From positions 1-56,869 of the forward strand of contig CAJQRD010000022.1 of the NCBI GenBank assembly GCA_905480605.1: DNA of 56,869 nucleotides. The letters run 5' to 3'. The notes beneath the pieces are model-generated. The model ran no database searches. It was given only the letters and a program-made list of their open reading frames with translations, and was not told the origin of the DNA. The DNA is from an uncultured Saprospiraceae bacterium (lineage in GTDB: Bacteria; Bacteroidota; Bacteroidia; Chitinophagales; Saprospiraceae). Shown piece by piece: positions 37,618 to 47,319 of this stretch (position 1 is its first letter; each line of letters starts with the position of its first letter). A program made the translations under genes and the position numbers.

Positions 37618-38010
37618 ATGAGAAATCTATTTACATTATTGATATTCAGCACTTTAAGCTTTATTTCAATAAACACTTCTGCACAAAACCTAACAGGTTT
37701 GCTAAAATCTGGTGATTATGAAACTCTTGCAACACATTTTGACCATGAAGTAAATATTGAGTTTAAAAGAGACAGAGAAACGCTAAGTAGAACTCAGGCT
37801 ATAAAAAAAATCAAAAATAAGATGCGTGCGTTTAGACCAGTAAAATGGGAAGATATGCACAAAGGAAAAGCTGACAATACCGAAGACAACTATTTTATTG
37901 TTAAAGTTTACAATGCTAAAAATGAAGGATTAAGAATCTTTATTCATGTTGAGGAAATAGGAGGAGTGAAAAAGGTTTGCTCTGTGAGATTTAGAAGTTT
38001 ATTGAGATAG
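37618..38010 (+). CDS. DUF4783 exported protein
   Basis: A 130-residue exported protein: signal MRNLFTLLIFSTLSFISINTSAQ, then a single alpha/beta domain of the DUF4783 type, with an NTF2-like pattern (TGLLKSGDYETLATHFDHEVNIEF, LSRTQAIKKIKNKM, then strands YFIVKVYN and LRIFIHVEE, ending KKVCSVRFRSL). Such proteins are common single genes in Bacteroidota with unknown function. The ATG at 37618 is preferred over 37588 because it begins the signal peptide. Confidence 0.8.
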   Translation: MRNLFTLLIFSTLSFISINTSAQNLTGLLKSGDYETLATHFDHEVNIEFKRDRETLSRTQAIKKIKNKMRAFRPVKWEDMHKGKADNTEDNYFIVKVYNAKNEGLRIFIHVEEIGGVKKVCSVRFRSLLR

Positions 38011-38211
38011 AGTAAAATTCTTAATATAATCACTCAGCATTCAATGCATATATTACATTATGGACATTGTCTCCATCTTTCTTACCCGAAACTTGTGCAA
38101 AATTATTTTTCTCAAGGGGAGGGGTCTCTGAAAGAGAGGGGTCTCCTACTCAATAACACCCTAAATAACCAAATTATATTCTGTTTCTGGTGCTTTAAAA
38201 AGAAACTGCTG
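38011..38211. other. Short intergenic region with a G-rich direct repeat
   Basis: Inside AT-rich DNA, 38116-38146 holds two copies of GAGGGGTCTC separated by a few bases, with TCTCT/AGAGA as an inverted repeat between them. Its role is unknown; there is no T tract to make it a terminator. Confidence 0.4.
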
Positions 38212-38970
38212 TTAAAATTCTCCTTGAACGCCTAAGCCAAACAAAGCATAATCGTATTTAACCGGATCGGCTGGATCGAATTTTTTCAAATTATTTGTCA
38301 ATTCAACAACCGACTTCCAATCACGTTGCTTGCGTTTAAGCAATCCTAATTTTCTTGCAACACGATCAACATGCACATCTAGAGGAATCATCAAACCAGA
38401 GGATGAGAACTTATTCCACAATCCAAAGTCTACATTTGATTCATCATTTCGGACCATCCACCTCAAGAACATATTCAATCTTTTACAAGTTGAGTTTTTG
38501 GCTGGCGAGGCTATGTGTTTTTGAGTGCGCTTAGGTGCATCTTCAAGACTAAAGAAAAGCTGATTGAAATTAGTCAATCTAGACTCAGTATCGTCACCAT
38601 TTAAGAATGCATCTTCTAAGGAATCGTTAGAATTATAATACCAATTTAAAAACTCAAGAAAGTATAAAGTATCAGTATATTGAAAAGTTCGATGTTTAAA
38701 GTCTAAAAATCTCCTGCGATCTTTTTCCTTATGGTTTTTTATAAAGTCATAAGGTGCATTGTCCATAAGGCTGAACAGTTCATTACACTTATTAATGATA
38801 GTCACACGTTGTCCCCATGACAACATTGAAGTCCAAAATGCAGAGATTTCAATATCTTGAAGCTTACTATATCCTTTAGGAACAGAAATAGGATCATTGG
38901 CAATAAAATCAGCTGTATTAACTATAGAAACGTGTGTTTCTAAAAAAGCTTTTAATTGCGTTTTATTCAA
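38212..38970 (-). CDS. TIGR02757 (DUF2400) family protein
   Basis: A 252-residue protein of the TIGR02757 family. Recognised by FIANDPISVPKGYSKLQDIEISAFWTSMLSWGQRVTII (about 23-60), NAPYDFIKNH, the segment KRLNMFLRWMVRNDESNVDFGLW (about 163-185), and MIPLDVHVDRVARKLGLL followed by FDPADPVKYDYALFGLGV. The HhH-like architecture and Asp-His in LDVHVDR recall helix-hairpin-helix DNA glycosylases, but no activity is established to my knowledge. It lies 30 bases after infB and is probably the last gene of the rimP-nusA-infB operon. Confidence 0.88.
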   Translation of the reverse strand: MNKTQLKAFLETHVSIVNTADFIANDPISVPKGYSKLQDIEISAFWTSMLSWGQRVTIINKCNELFSLMDNAPYDFIKNHKEKDRRRFLDFKHRTFQYTDTLYFLEFLNWYYNSNDSLEDAFLNGDDTESRLTNFNQLFFSLEDAPKRTQKHIASPAKNSTCKRLNMFLRWMVRNDESNVDFGLWNKFSSSGLMIPLDVHVDRVARKLGLLKRKQRDWKSVVELTNNLKKFDPADPVKYDYALFGLGVQGEF

Positions 38971-39000
38971 AATGTAAAACTTAGATAAATTGAAATATGC

Positions 39001-41862
39001 TTACTCTAAAGTTCGTTTGATTTCAATAATTTCGTAAGCCTCAATAACATCACCCTCTTTGATATCATTATAGTTTTTGACAGTCAAACCACATTCCATA
39101 CCCGCTCTAACTTCTTTGACATCATCCTTGTAACGCTTCAAAGAACCCAATTCAGCAGAAACTCCTTGCTTAGTTGGGTAAGTAACGATACCATTTCGAA
39201 TCAATCTTATTTTCGCATCTCTTGTAACTTTACCGTCAGTTACATAACATCCAGCGATTGTACCAATCTTACTGATTTTATAAGTCTCACGAATCTCGAT
39301 ATTACCAAGAACTTTTTCTTCTTTGATCGTATCTAACATACCTTCGATTGCCTTTTTGATTTCATCAATAGCCTCGTAGATAATAGAGTAAGTTTTGATT
39401 TGAACACCTTCTTTTTCAGCAAGGTTTCTTGCACCAGAAGAAGGTCTTACTTGGAATCCAATTATAATGGCATCAGAAGCAGACGCTAATAGAATATCCG
39501 ATTCAGCAATTTGACCTACTGCTTTATGGATAACATTAACTTGAACAGTTTCTTGCGATAATTTGATCAATGAATCAGATAGTGCTTCAATAGAACCATC
39601 CACATCACCTTTTACAATTAAGTTAAGCTCTTTGAATGTTCCTAAAGCCAGACGTCTTCCGATTTCATCTAAAGAAATACGTTTGCTGGCTCTGTTAGAT
39701 TGTTCTCTTTCAATTTGAGAACGCTTCAATGCAATGGCTTTGGCTTCTTGCTCCTTCTCCATTACTTTAAATTTCTCACCTGCTTGAGGTGCACCATCTA
39801 AACCTAGAATTGCAACTGGAACAGAAGGTCCTGCTTCTTTGATCTTTTTACCTTGATCATTAAACATGGCCTTGATTTTACCAGCGTAAGCACCTGTAAC
39901 CATAGCGTCACCCACCTTAAGTGTTCCTGCTTGCACCAACAACTTGGTAACATAACCTCTACCTTTATCAAGACTTGCTTCGACAACAGTTCCTAGTGCA
40001 TTTTTATTAGGATTGGCTTTTAATTCTAATATTTCTGCCTCAAGAAGAATTTTTTCTAGAAGCAAATCAATATTTAATCCTGTTTTGGCAGAAATATCTT
40101 GAGATTGATACTTACCACCCCATTCTTCCACCAATATGTTTTGTTCAGAAAGTTCTTGTTTAACTCTAGTAGCATCCGCACCTTCTTTATCAATCTTATT
40201 GATTGCAAATACAATAGGCACACCTGCTGCTTGAGCGTGACTGATAGCTTCCTTTGTTTGAGGCATGATTCTATCATCAGCTGCAATAATAACAACCACG
40301 ATATCAGTTACTTTAGCACCCCTAGCTCTCATTGCCGTAAAGGCTTCGTGACCCGGTGTATCTAAAAACGTAATCATACCATCGCCGACAGGAACAGAAT
40401 AAGCTCCAACGTGCTGTGTAATACCCCCAGCTTCACCTTCAGCCACACTCGCACTACGAATGTAATCCAGTAAAGAAGTCTTACCGTGATCGACGTGACC
40501 CATAACTGTTACAATAGGAGCCCTAGGAATAAGATCCTTAGGATCATCTAATTCTTCTTCTTCAACATCTTCTTCTTCATCACTAACAGAAATAAATTCT
40601 ACGTCATGACCAAATTCACCGGCTACCAGTTCAATAATCTCGGCATCCATTCTTTGGTTTATAGAAACAATTACACCTAAGTTCATACACTTGGTAATAA
40701 TTTCCGCAACGCTCACATCCATAAGACTTGCAAGTTCTGAAGCTGAAATGAACTCAGTTAATTTCAACTTCGTTTCTACACTTTCTTGTTCGATCAAATC
40801 TTGCTTTTCTCTCTTATCGGCACGATTATCTCTTCTTATTTTTTGTCTCTTATTCTTACCACCTCCAGAAAGTCTGGCCATGGTTGCTTTGATCTTCTCT
40901 TCAATTTCTTTTTTAGAAACTGTTTTTATTTCGTCTGTTCTACCTTTACCTTTTGCTCCTCCTTTTGCAGCGCTTTGCCCCTTATTAGGTCTGTTCACAA
41001 AAGATTGTGCAGTAACTTTTTTCCTTGTACGCTTTCTTTTAGGTGCCGTAGTAGAACCAGTTGTCTTTTGTCCTGGTTTTTGTCCAGCTTTTTGTCCAGG
41101 TCTTTGTCCTTGTTTTGATTTATCTTCAGGTTTTTTCTTTGGTTTATCAAATTTCTTGATATCAATTTTACCCTGAATTTTAAGACCTGCCAATTGAGGT
41201 GTTTTAGCTCTTATCATTTCCTCTGGAGGAGCTGCATTATCAGCCTTTTTTGCCTCTTCCTTTTCAACTTTAGGAGCTACTTGCTTAACTGGTTCTTGTT
41301 TATCTTCTGAAGCTTTAGCAATTGGAACAGGAGCCTTAATTGGCTTTTGTTTAGGCTTATCTTTTTTCTTAGGCCTTGTTGCTTCAAGATCTATTTTTCC
41401 AACTACTTTTAATTTTGGTTCATTAGCTTTAACCTTTTTAACTTCCTCCGTCTTCGCCTCTTTCTTCACTTCTTCTTTAGCTACTGGAGGTGTTACGACT
41501 TCCTTTTCTGGAGTTTTGTCAACAACTTTCTCCACGACCACAGGCTCGGCAGGCTTCTCTTCAACCTTTACAACTGGAACCTCAACAACTTCTTTGACGA
41601 CCTCTTTAACTACCTCCTTGACAACAGGTACGTTAACAGGCACTTCTTCTTGCTGATTTCTATTACCGATAACAAGTTTATCTGCTTTTTCCTTAACAGC
41701 AATAGAATTACTGAACTCTTTTAACAAAGCATCATGCATTTCTTCCGAAACCTTAGAAGTAGGCTTGTTTTCTATCTCGAAGCCATTCTCCTTTAGGAAG
41801 TCGACGATCGTAGTCGTCCCTACATTTAATTCTTTCGCTATTTTAACTAAGCGTTGTGCCAT
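39001..41862 (-). CDS. infB: Translation initiation factor IF-2
   Basis: A 953-residue GTPase that brings initiator tRNA to the 30S subunit. The start at 41862 gives [27 protein letters not shown], the IF2_N domain. Residues about 65-350 are a low-complexity Val/Lys/Glu/Pro-rich linker with short repeats ([19 protein letters not shown]). A second IF2_N-like domain lies near 380-425. The GTPase core has [19 protein letters not shown] (about 456-474), [22 protein letters not shown] and NKID. Domains II, III and C2 follow, ending at [10 protein letters not shown]. It follows nusA after 41 bases. Confidence 0.97.
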   Translation of the reverse strand: MAQRLVKIAKELNVGTTTIVDFLKENGFEIENKPTSKVSEEMHDALLKEFSNSIAVKEKADKLVIGNRNQQEEVPVNVPVVKEVVKEVVKEVVEVPVVKVEEKPAEPVVVEKVVDKTPEKEVVTPPVAKEEVKKEAKTEEVKKVKANEPKLKVVGKIDLEATRPKKKDKPKQKPIKAPVPIAKASEDKQEPVKQVAPKVEKEEAKKADNAAPPEEMIRAKTPQLAGLKIQGKIDIKKFDKPKKKPEDKSKQGQRPGQKAGQKPGQKTTGSTTAPKRKRTRKKVTAQSFVNRPNKGQSAAKGGAKGKGRTDEIKTVSKKEIEEKIKATMARLSGGGKNKRQKIRRDNRADKREKQDLIEQESVETKLKLTEFISASELASLMDVSVAEIITKCMNLGVIVSINQRMDAEIIELVAGEFGHDVEFISVSDEEEDVEEEELDDPKDLIPRAPIVTVMGHVDHGKTSLLDYIRSASVAEGEAGGITQHVGAYSVPVGDGMITFLDTPGHEAFTAMRARGAKVTDIVVVIIAADDRIMPQTKEAISHAQAAGVPIVFAINKIDKEGADATRVKQELSEQNILVEEWGGKYQSQDISAKTGLNIDLLLEKILLEAEILELKANPNKNALGTVVEASLDKGRGYVTKLLVQAGTLKVGDAMVTGAYAGKIKAMFNDQGKKIKEAGPSVPVAILGLDGAPQAGEKFKVMEKEQEAKAIALKRSQIEREQSNRASKRISLDEIGRRLALGTFKELNLIVKGDVDGSIEALSDSLIKLSQETVQVNVIHKAVGQIAESDILLASASDAIIIGFQVRPSSGARNLAEKEGVQIKTYSIIYEAIDEIKKAIEGMLDTIKEEKVLGNIEIRETYKISKIGTIAGCYVTDGKVTRDAKIRLIRNGIVTYPTKQGVSAELGSLKRYKDDVKEVRAGMECGLTVKNYNDIKEGDVIEAYEIIEIKRTLE

Positions 41863-41903
41863 GTACTGCTTTATAAAAAATTTAAACATAATTAGATCAA
41901 AGA

Positions 41904-43142
41904 TTAATCATTTGCAAATTCAGACTCTAAAACTTTTAGAACTGAATCAATGGTTTCGTCTTCAAGATCTGTTCTTCTAATTAATTCTTCTTTGCTTAGG
42001 TCAAGTACAGATCTTGCTGTATCACAACCAATACCTTTAAGAGAATCAATTACCCACTCCTCTATTTCATCAGAGAATTCGTCAAGATCAACATCTTCCA
42101 TTCCTGGATCGTCGTCTTCTCTGTAAACATCAATTTCGTAACCAGATAGTCTAGAAGCCAACTTAATATTAGATCCACCTTTACCAATAGCTAAAGATAC
42201 TTGATCTGGTTTTAAAAATACTGCTGCGGTCATCTTTTCGTCATCCAATTGGATTTTGGATACTTTAGCCGGTGTCAAAGCTCTTTGAATAAACAATGAA
42301 ACGTTAGCCGTATAGTTAACAATGTCAATGTTTTCGTTTTTGAGCTCTCTTACGATACCATGAATTCTAGATCCTTTCATACCTACACAGGCACCAACAG
42401 GGTCAATTCTATCGTCATAAGATTCAACAGCAACCTTGGCTCTTTCGCCAGGTATTCTTACAATTTTCTTAATGGTAATTAGACCATCTTCAATCTCGGG
42501 AACTTCTTGTTCCATAAGTTTCTCTAAGAATTTACTATCAGTTCTAGACATTACAACAATTGGATTGTTGTTTTTCATCTCGACCTTTTTAATAATTCCT
42601 TTTATCATATCACCTTTACGGAGATAATCGCCTCTAATCATTTCGTTTCTTGGTAGGATTAACTCACTACCGGTCACATCATCAATGATTAAGAATTCTC
42701 TTTTTAAAACTTGAGCAACCTCTCCAAGAATCATTTCACCAACTCGATCAGAATATCTTTTGTAGATTTCATCCTTCTCTAGCTCCATAATTCTCGAGAT
42801 CAATGTTTGACGTGCTGCTAAAATTGCGCGTCGTCCAAAGTCTTCAAGACCTAATTGCTCATAACACTCTTCTCCGATTTCATAGTCTTCATCAATAGAT
42901 AGTGCTTCAGAAGAAGATATTTGACTCATTTCATCTGTAACTTCACCATCTGGCACAATCTCTCTCACACGCCACATCTCTAAATCACCATTCTGTGTAT
43001 TTACAATGACATCAAAGTTTTCATCCGAACCATATTTTTTCTTGATCAGGGTACGAAATACATCTTCCAAGACTCTAACCATTGTAGGTCTGTCAATATT
43101 TTTCCCTGCTTTAAACTCCGAAAAGGATTCAACAAGATTCAT
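41904..43142 (-). CDS. nusA: Transcription termination/antitermination protein NusA
   Basis: A 412-residue protein binding RNA polymerase and nascent RNA. N-terminal domain about 1-125 ([32 protein letters not shown]); S1 domain about 130-205; KH1 and KH2 about 210-345 with IRVPGE-like [28 protein letters not shown], and [26 protein letters not shown]. The tail (about 360-412) has one helix-hairpin-helix-like unit ([23 protein letters not shown]) rather than the two acidic repeats of E. coli NusA. The start is ATG at 43142, 21 bases after rimP. Confidence 0.97.
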   Translation of the reverse strand: MNLVESFSEFKAGKNIDRPTMVRVLEDVFRTLIKKKYGSDENFDVIVNTQNGDLEMWRVREIVPDGEVTDEMSQISSSEALSIDEDYEIGEECYEQLGLEDFGRRAILAARQTLISRIMELEKDEIYKRYSDRVGEMILGEVAQVLKREFLIIDDVTGSELILPRNEMIRGDYLRKGDMIKGIIKKVEMKNNNPIVVMSRTDSKFLEKLMEQEVPEIEDGLITIKKIVRIPGERAKVAVESYDDRIDPVGACVGMKGSRIHGIVRELKNENIDIVNYTANVSLFIQRALTPAKVSKIQLDDEKMTAAVFLKPDQVSLAIGKGGSNIKLASRLSGYEIDVYREDDDPGMEDVDLDEFSDEIEEWVIDSLKGIGCDTARSVLDLSKEELIRRTDLEDETIDSVLKVLESEFAND

Positions 43143-43163
43143 TAGTATTCATCTTTTATAATT

Positions 43164-43622
43164 TCAAAATGTTATTAAAATCTTTGAGCTTTCAATAGAC
43201 TCAAATTCGATTTCATTTTTTATTACTTCTTTTTTCTTCTGACCTTTGCTTTCAATTGTCAAAATATTATTTTCCATCGCAATAAATTTGCCTTCAATCT
43301 TAGAACCGTCTTTCAACTGCAATTTGATTTTACGGCCAATATTACGTGGGTATTGCCTTTTAAATTTAAGTGGTCTTCCTATACCGGGAGAAGAAACTTC
43401 TAATGTATACTTTTCACCAATGGCTAAAGACTCATCAAGATAAGCTTCTACAGCTCTGCTCAATTTTTGACACTTCTTAAAACTAACGCCTTCATCGGTA
43501 TCAATGTATATTTCCAACTTGGTATTATTAAGTATCACTTCAACCAAAAAGCAATCCTCAAGATCAGGTTCTTGGAACCTTTCTTCAATAATTGCTTGTA
43601 TTTTGTCTGTTAAGTTTTCCAC
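43164..43622 (-). CDS. rimP: Ribosome maturation factor RimP
   Basis: A 152-residue protein needed for 30S assembly. The N-terminal alpha/beta domain (about 1-80) has DCFLVEVILNNTKLEIYIDTDEGVSFKKCQKLSRAVEAYLDE, and LEVSSPGIGRPLKFKRQYPRNIGRKIKLQL (about 79-108) is the conserved segment leading to the C-terminal SH3-like barrel. The start codon is GTG at 43622; no upstream in-frame ATG fits. First gene of the rimP-nusA-infB operon, the same order as in many bacteria. A hairpin with a T run sits in its leader. Confidence 0.94.
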   Translation of the reverse strand: MENLTDKIQAIIEERFQEPDLEDCFLVEVILNNTKLEIYIDTDEGVSFKKCQKLSRAVEAYLDESLAIGEKYTLEVSSPGIGRPLKFKRQYPRNIGRKIKLQLKDGSKIEGKFIAMENNILTIESKGQKKKEVIKNEIEFESIESSKILITF

Positions 43623-43634
43623 TATATATAAATT

Positions 43635-43661
43635 AAAAAGAGGGAACTAACGCTCCCTCTT
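43635..43661 (-). promoter_or_regulatory. Candidate transcription attenuator in the rimP leader
   Basis: On the minus strand, AAGAGGGA (43661-43654) pairs with TCCCTCTT (43645-43638) over an 8-base loop and continues into TTT then AATTT, a terminator-like shape lying between the promoter and the GTG of rimP. The plus strand has no T tract after the stem, so the hairpin faces the operon. It could be an attenuator or a 5' stabilising stem. Confidence 0.6.
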
Positions 43662-43675
43662 CATTTAATCTGCTG

Positions 43676-43706
43676 CAAATATATAATAATATTAGCAATT
43701 ATTCAA
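43676..43706 (-). promoter_or_regulatory. Promoter of the rimP-nusA-infB operon
   Basis: Reading leftward, TTG (43706-43704), a 20-base spacer, then TATATTTG (43683-43676): one of the best Bacteroidota promoter matches in the window. The leader from about 43669 to the start codon is about 47 bases. Confidence 0.65.
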
Positions 43707-43805
43707 GGTTAAATCAATAAGTAACGGAGTCGTTCAAGCTATTAATTCAATGAAATTGGTACTATTGTCTATATACCTTAGGCAGTTACTCCAATTGTTA
43801 CAACA

Positions 43806-44615
43806 TTAAAGTGAACCAAAAACAAGTTTTTTAAGAACTGGTATAGCTCTATTTGCGACTTCTATCACACTTTCAACCGTTGTTGGTGTAATATCTTCAA
43901 TTGGCATACATACATTGGTAACTACTGAAAAGACTAGAACTTTAATACCACAATGATTAGCAGCAATTACCTCAGGAACTGTTGACATGCCTACCAAATC
44001 AGCACCTATTTTATTGAGGTAAAAATATTCTGCTGGTGTTTCTAGGCTAGGCCCTTGAAAACAAGCATAAATTCCTTGTTCCAAGTTAATGTTTTGCGAT
44101 TTTGCCAATTCTAATGTTGTTTGTCTCCACTCTTTGTTATAGGCATCTGACATATCAGGAAATCTGGGACCAAAATTACTTTCATTATAACCTCTCAATG
44201 GATTGTCTGGTAATAAATTTATATGGTCTTTGACCATAACAATTTGGCCTGGTTCGTAGTGAGATTGTAATCCACCTGTCGCATTGGTCATAATCAATTT
44301 CCTAACCCCCAAGCAAAATAAAATTCTAATGGGGAAGGCCACTTCTGCAGCTGAATAGCCTTCGTAATAGTGCAATCTTCCATTAAGTGCACAATACCTC
44401 TTCCCTTCATGTTCTAAAACAAGAAACTCCCCTTTATGGAAAGTCGCGTCTCTAAGGTGAGGAATTCTAGAGAATGCAATACTTTTTATTATTGTAAATG
44501 ATTCTAAGATTGGATTCAGTCCCGAACCTGTGATTATACATAGTTCACCAAGATCATCAATTTGCTGTTTTATAAATTTTGCAGCACCCGCAGCTTTGTT
44601 GAAAATATCTTTCAT
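43806..44615 (-). CDS. Purine-nucleoside phosphorylase (PNP/MTAP family)
   Basis: A 269-residue cytoplasmic enzyme that splits purine nucleosides with phosphate for salvage; the trimeric, inosine/guanosine-type family. The start at 44615 gives MKDIFNKAAGAAKFIKQQI. Motifs: ITGSGLNPI (about 27-35, phosphate loop), GRLHYYEGY (about 78-86), MTNATGGLQ (about 108-116), VKDHINLLPDNPLRGYN, FGPRFPDMSDAY, FQGPSLETPAEY (about 182-193, where Ser replaces the more usual Phe or Thr) and GADLVGMSTVPEVIAANHCG. A longer start at 44639 adds eight residues that cross the promoter element and is rejected. Confidence 0.95.
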   Translation of the reverse strand: MKDIFNKAAGAAKFIKQQIDDLGELCIITGSGLNPILESFTIIKSIAFSRIPHLRDATFHKGEFLVLEHEGKRYCALNGRLHYYEGYSAAEVAFPIRILFCLGVRKLIMTNATGGLQSHYEPGQIVMVKDHINLLPDNPLRGYNESNFGPRFPDMSDAYNKEWRQTTLELAKSQNINLEQGIYACFQGPSLETPAEYFYLNKIGADLVGMSTVPEVIAANHCGIKVLVFSVVTNVCMPIEDITPTTVESVIEVANRAIPVLKKLVFGSL

Positions 44616-44619
44616 AGAG

Positions 44620-44627
44620 CAAAAGTA
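44620..44627 (-). promoter_or_regulatory. -7 element of the purine-nucleoside phosphorylase gene
   Basis: TACTTTTG on the minus strand matches TAnnTTTG, 4 bases upstream of the ATG at 44615, so the transcript would be leaderless or nearly so. No clear -33 TTG at the usual distance. Confidence 0.4.
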
Positions 44628-44978
44628 ACCAAATGACAAGAGAGAATTAAATCAATTACATGCCAATTGTGACCTACCAGTCACCATTTTTATATAAATT
44701 AGAATTTGTAATTACAATAAATAACAGAGAATCTCAATACAGTTTTCAGACAAAGCCGAAAAAATGTCATACTATCTTGTACTTAGAACGTTTTTCTATT
44801 ATGAGCAACAAAAAACCAAAATAAATATCTAAAATTTAGTGAATTACCAAATAAAATGAATAACACTTAAGATTTTGGGTATTAGAAAAAGAGGAGATAG
44901 TAAAAAAATATTTTAAAGACATATAAAAAATATTTTTTATTATAGTTTAGACCAATATTTTAACAAAAAAAAAAAACT
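44628..44978. other. Intergenic region between divergent PNP and barrel genes, with a 12-A tract
   Basis: About 350 bases, very AT-rich. It includes AT-only palindromic patches (near 44908-44945) and a run of 12 A residues (44965-44976) ending two bases before the ATG of the barrel gene. No RNA gene seen. Confidence 0.4.
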
Positions 44979-45551
44979 ATGAAAAATTTATTTTGTACTG
45001 TGTTGCTAATGTTTGCTATAGTCCAATTTGGAATATCTCAAATGTCATTGAGACCGCAAGTTGGTGTTAATTCACCTTCAATTTCTGATGATCTAGCTAT
45101 AGGAGATTGGGGTAGCAGTGTTGGCTTTCAATTTGGTGCTGATTTGCAAATTGGTGGGGATTTATATTTTCAACCAGGTTTAAATTTTCAGACTTCTAGT
45201 CTTTCCGTCTCAAATGTCGGAGATATTGATGTAAGCAATATCAATATTCCCTTTATGGTAGGATACGATTTAGGAACTGAAAGTAATAAGTTTGGTTTCC
45301 GACTTTTTGCTGGACCAAACTTTGCTTTGCATGTGAACGAAGATATTGCAGATGCAATTACGAGTATTATTCCTGATGACTTTAAGTCTTTCAGAGTAAG
45401 TGGTGTTGCAGGAGCAGGACTTGACGTCAGTATTTTGTTCGTTGATGTAGCATATAACTTCGGTCTAAGCAATTGGATAGAAGGTTCAGCTATTGAGGCA
45501 AAGAAAAATTTATTTTTAATAAATGCTGGAATTAGAATTGGATTTAAATAA
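44979..45551 (+). CDS. Outer-membrane beta-barrel protein, PorT-like
   Basis: A 190-residue exported protein: signal MKNLFCTVLLMFAIVQFGIS, then alternating amphipathic strands of an eight-stranded barrel typical of the PorT/outer_membrane_beta-barrel_2 family (RPQVGVNSPSI, GFQFGADLQIGGDLYFQPGLNFQ, NINIPFMVGYDL, FGFRLFAGPNFAL, FRVSGVAGAGLDVSILFVDVAYNFGLSN, LINAGIRIGFK with a C-terminal Phe-Lys). Function unknown; such proteins are abundant in this phylum. A 12-A tract immediately precedes the ATG, and a terminator follows. Confidence 0.85.
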   Translation: MKNLFCTVLLMFAIVQFGISQMSLRPQVGVNSPSISDDLAIGDWGSSVGFQFGADLQIGGDLYFQPGLNFQTSSLSVSNVGDIDVSNINIPFMVGYDLGTESNKFGFRLFAGPNFALHVNEDIADAITSIIPDDFKSFRVSGVAGAGLDVSILFVDVAYNFGLSNWIEGSAIEAKKNLFLINAGIRIGFK

Positions 45552-45572
45552 TTAAATCTTCAGGAAAATTGG

Positions 45573-45609
45573 AAAACTGTTGAGTGGGATCTTTACTCAA
45601 AAGTTTTTT
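45573..45609 (+). terminator. Intrinsic terminator after the barrel gene
   Basis: An imperfect stem (AAAACTgTTGAGT, 45573-45585, with ACTCAAAAGTTTT, 45595-45607) followed by T residues. Confidence 0.75.
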
Positions 45610-45945
45610 CAATTTCTACTGTAATGGTTGAGTTCTCATAATTTATAACACTTATTTCAACCGTTAACACCAGTTGAATTAATAGACACTAAAGAGATCT
45701 ACTTTGCCTTCCAGAGTAACATAAAAAATAATTCCAAAATAAAAAAAGGTTATTTCTCAATTAGTATTGAAAAACAACCTTCGATGTGGTTCCACAAGGG
45801 CTTGATTATTGAAATATTATGAAGTTATATGAACTAGAATATTTTTATATATCACTGATAAATAGGTAAGTATGTAATATTTTGCATTTCTTTGGATTTC
45901 ATTAAATTACATATTTGTTAGTTAAATGCTAGTTAAAATTACACT
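45610..45945. other. Left flank of the accessory island
   Basis: AT-rich, no gene found. It contains a leftward terminator-like hairpin (45741-45781) with no minus-strand gene to serve, and next to it a short palindrome TGTGG-TT-CCACA (45785-45796). No tRNA or obvious att repeat found here or at the right end of the island. Confidence 0.4.
45741..45781 (-). terminator. Orphan leftward terminator-like hairpin
   Basis: A 16-base stem with two mismatches (45746-45761 with 45766-45781), loop TAGT, followed on the minus strand by seven T residues (A run at 45741-45747). No minus-strand gene lies within about 300 bases to its right. Confidence 0.6.
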
Positions 45946-47158
45946 GTGCCTACCAGTATAAAAGTCAAATTAAGAAGAAATGCCAACAAGGCTGGATTAT
46001 ATGGTATAGTAATTCAGGTCATCCACAATAGAAAGCCGACTGAAATATCTATCAATGAGTATGTGTCGAAGAAGCATTTTGATTTTGGCAAAGGCATAGT
46101 CAAGTCTAGTCATCCCAGAAGCGCGATGCTCAATAAGATTATCAGTGATGAGAGAAAAAAAATAGAAGATATCGTTTTTGATTTGAAGCAGTCCGGTAAG
46201 CCGTTTGCACTCAAAGATGTAACGTTTCATTTTAAGGAGGATTTATCGCCTAGGGATATTGATAATCCATACTTGAGAGACTATATGGACACCTTCATTA
46301 AAGCAAACCCTGAAGACTTGTCCTTCAGCACACTTAAATACTATCAAACTTCTCTCAACTAATGGAGTCAATTTATAGGTAAAACGCGATTATCTGCATT
46401 GACTGAGAAGCATATCGTAGATTTCAGAAAAAAGTTGGAATCTGAGGGTTTACAACCTGCCACGGTTTACAAGAATATCAAGGTCATAAAGAAGCTGGTA
46501 AGACTAGCAATAAAGCAGAGAATAATTGATCGCAACCCTTTTTCCAATATTAAGATTAAAAGGACTAGATCTAAACGGCAGTATCTAGACAGGAATGAAA
46601 TTTCTGCATTTCATCAAGTGGATGCTAGTACAAATTCTTATCAATTGGCCAAGGATGTATTTCTGTTTTCTGTATTTACCGGACTTCGTTTTGGTGATAT
46701 ATGTACATTACAACCGAAGTATTTTATAAGGAAGAATGATATAATACGGCTAAAGATCCTCATACAGAAAACCAAGGAACCGTTAGAGTATAATTTGAAT
46801 AATAAAGCCAAAGAAATTCTTTTACGTTATTTATCAATCGGTGATAAAAGATATGTGTTTCCGATGCTATCAAAGTGTCAAAGCAACGATAAAACCACTA
46901 TAAGAAAGAAAATTGAGTCTTAGAATGCTTACTTGAATAAGAGGCTGAAAGATTTGGCTGCGAGAGCAGGGATTACAAAAAAATCTGAGTATGCATATAG
47001 CTAGACATACTTTTGCAGTGCAGTCAATAGAGCTAGGCGCTGACTTATATGTGTTAAGTAAAATGCTTGGCCACACAAGTATTGTTACTACAGAAATCTA
47101 TGCCAAGATGGTTGATAAGCGCAAGGATGAATTAACAGAATTATGGAATAATTTTTAA
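45946..47158 (+). pseudogene. Tyrosine recombinase (integrase), degraded
   Basis: Stitched frames give a full Bacteroidota-type integrase of about 400 residues. From GTG 45946: arm-binding domain (KVKLRRNANKAGLYGIVIQVIHNRKPTEI), SAM-like core-binding domain (FSTLKYYQTSLN, stop TAA at 46360, WSQFIGKTRLSALTEKHIVDFRKK), and a catalytic domain with FTGLRFGDICTL (first Arg). A second stop TAG is at 46921. Then a shift in an A run near 46977-46983 leads to NLSMHIARHTFAV (His-x-x-Arg) and LGHTSIVTTEIYAKM (His and the Tyr nucleophile), ending at 47158. All catalytic residues are still recognisable, so decay is recent, but no frame gives an active enzyme. Confidence 0.9.
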
Positions 47159-47226
47159 TCCATTGGAACTTTTACCCGCATCAAATCATTAGAAGTGTTA
47201 TAACTCGCCTCCAAAGCAAGGAAGGA

Positions 47227-47278
47227 ATCCCTATGAATACTAGAGGCCTAGGGATAAAAGCCAAGCATTCTTGCTTGG
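47227..47278 (+). other. Two adjacent hairpins between integrase and excisionase-type gene
   Basis: ATCCCTA/TAGGGAT (47227-47233 with 47249-47255) and CCAAGCA/TGCTTGG (47261-47267 with 47272-47278, loop TTCT). Neither has a T tract. They could be protein-binding sites, a leader structure for the HTH gene, or a small RNA; unproven. Confidence 0.4.
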
Positions 47279-47319
47279 TGTAACCTCAACGGGCATATTA
47301 ATAATATAAATTTTAAATC

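Noticed and set aside
40691-41176. A 161-codon open frame on the plus strand
   Set aside because: It lies wholly antisense to the low-complexity linker of infB, whose Lys/Glu/Val/Pro codons leave the opposite strand free of stops.
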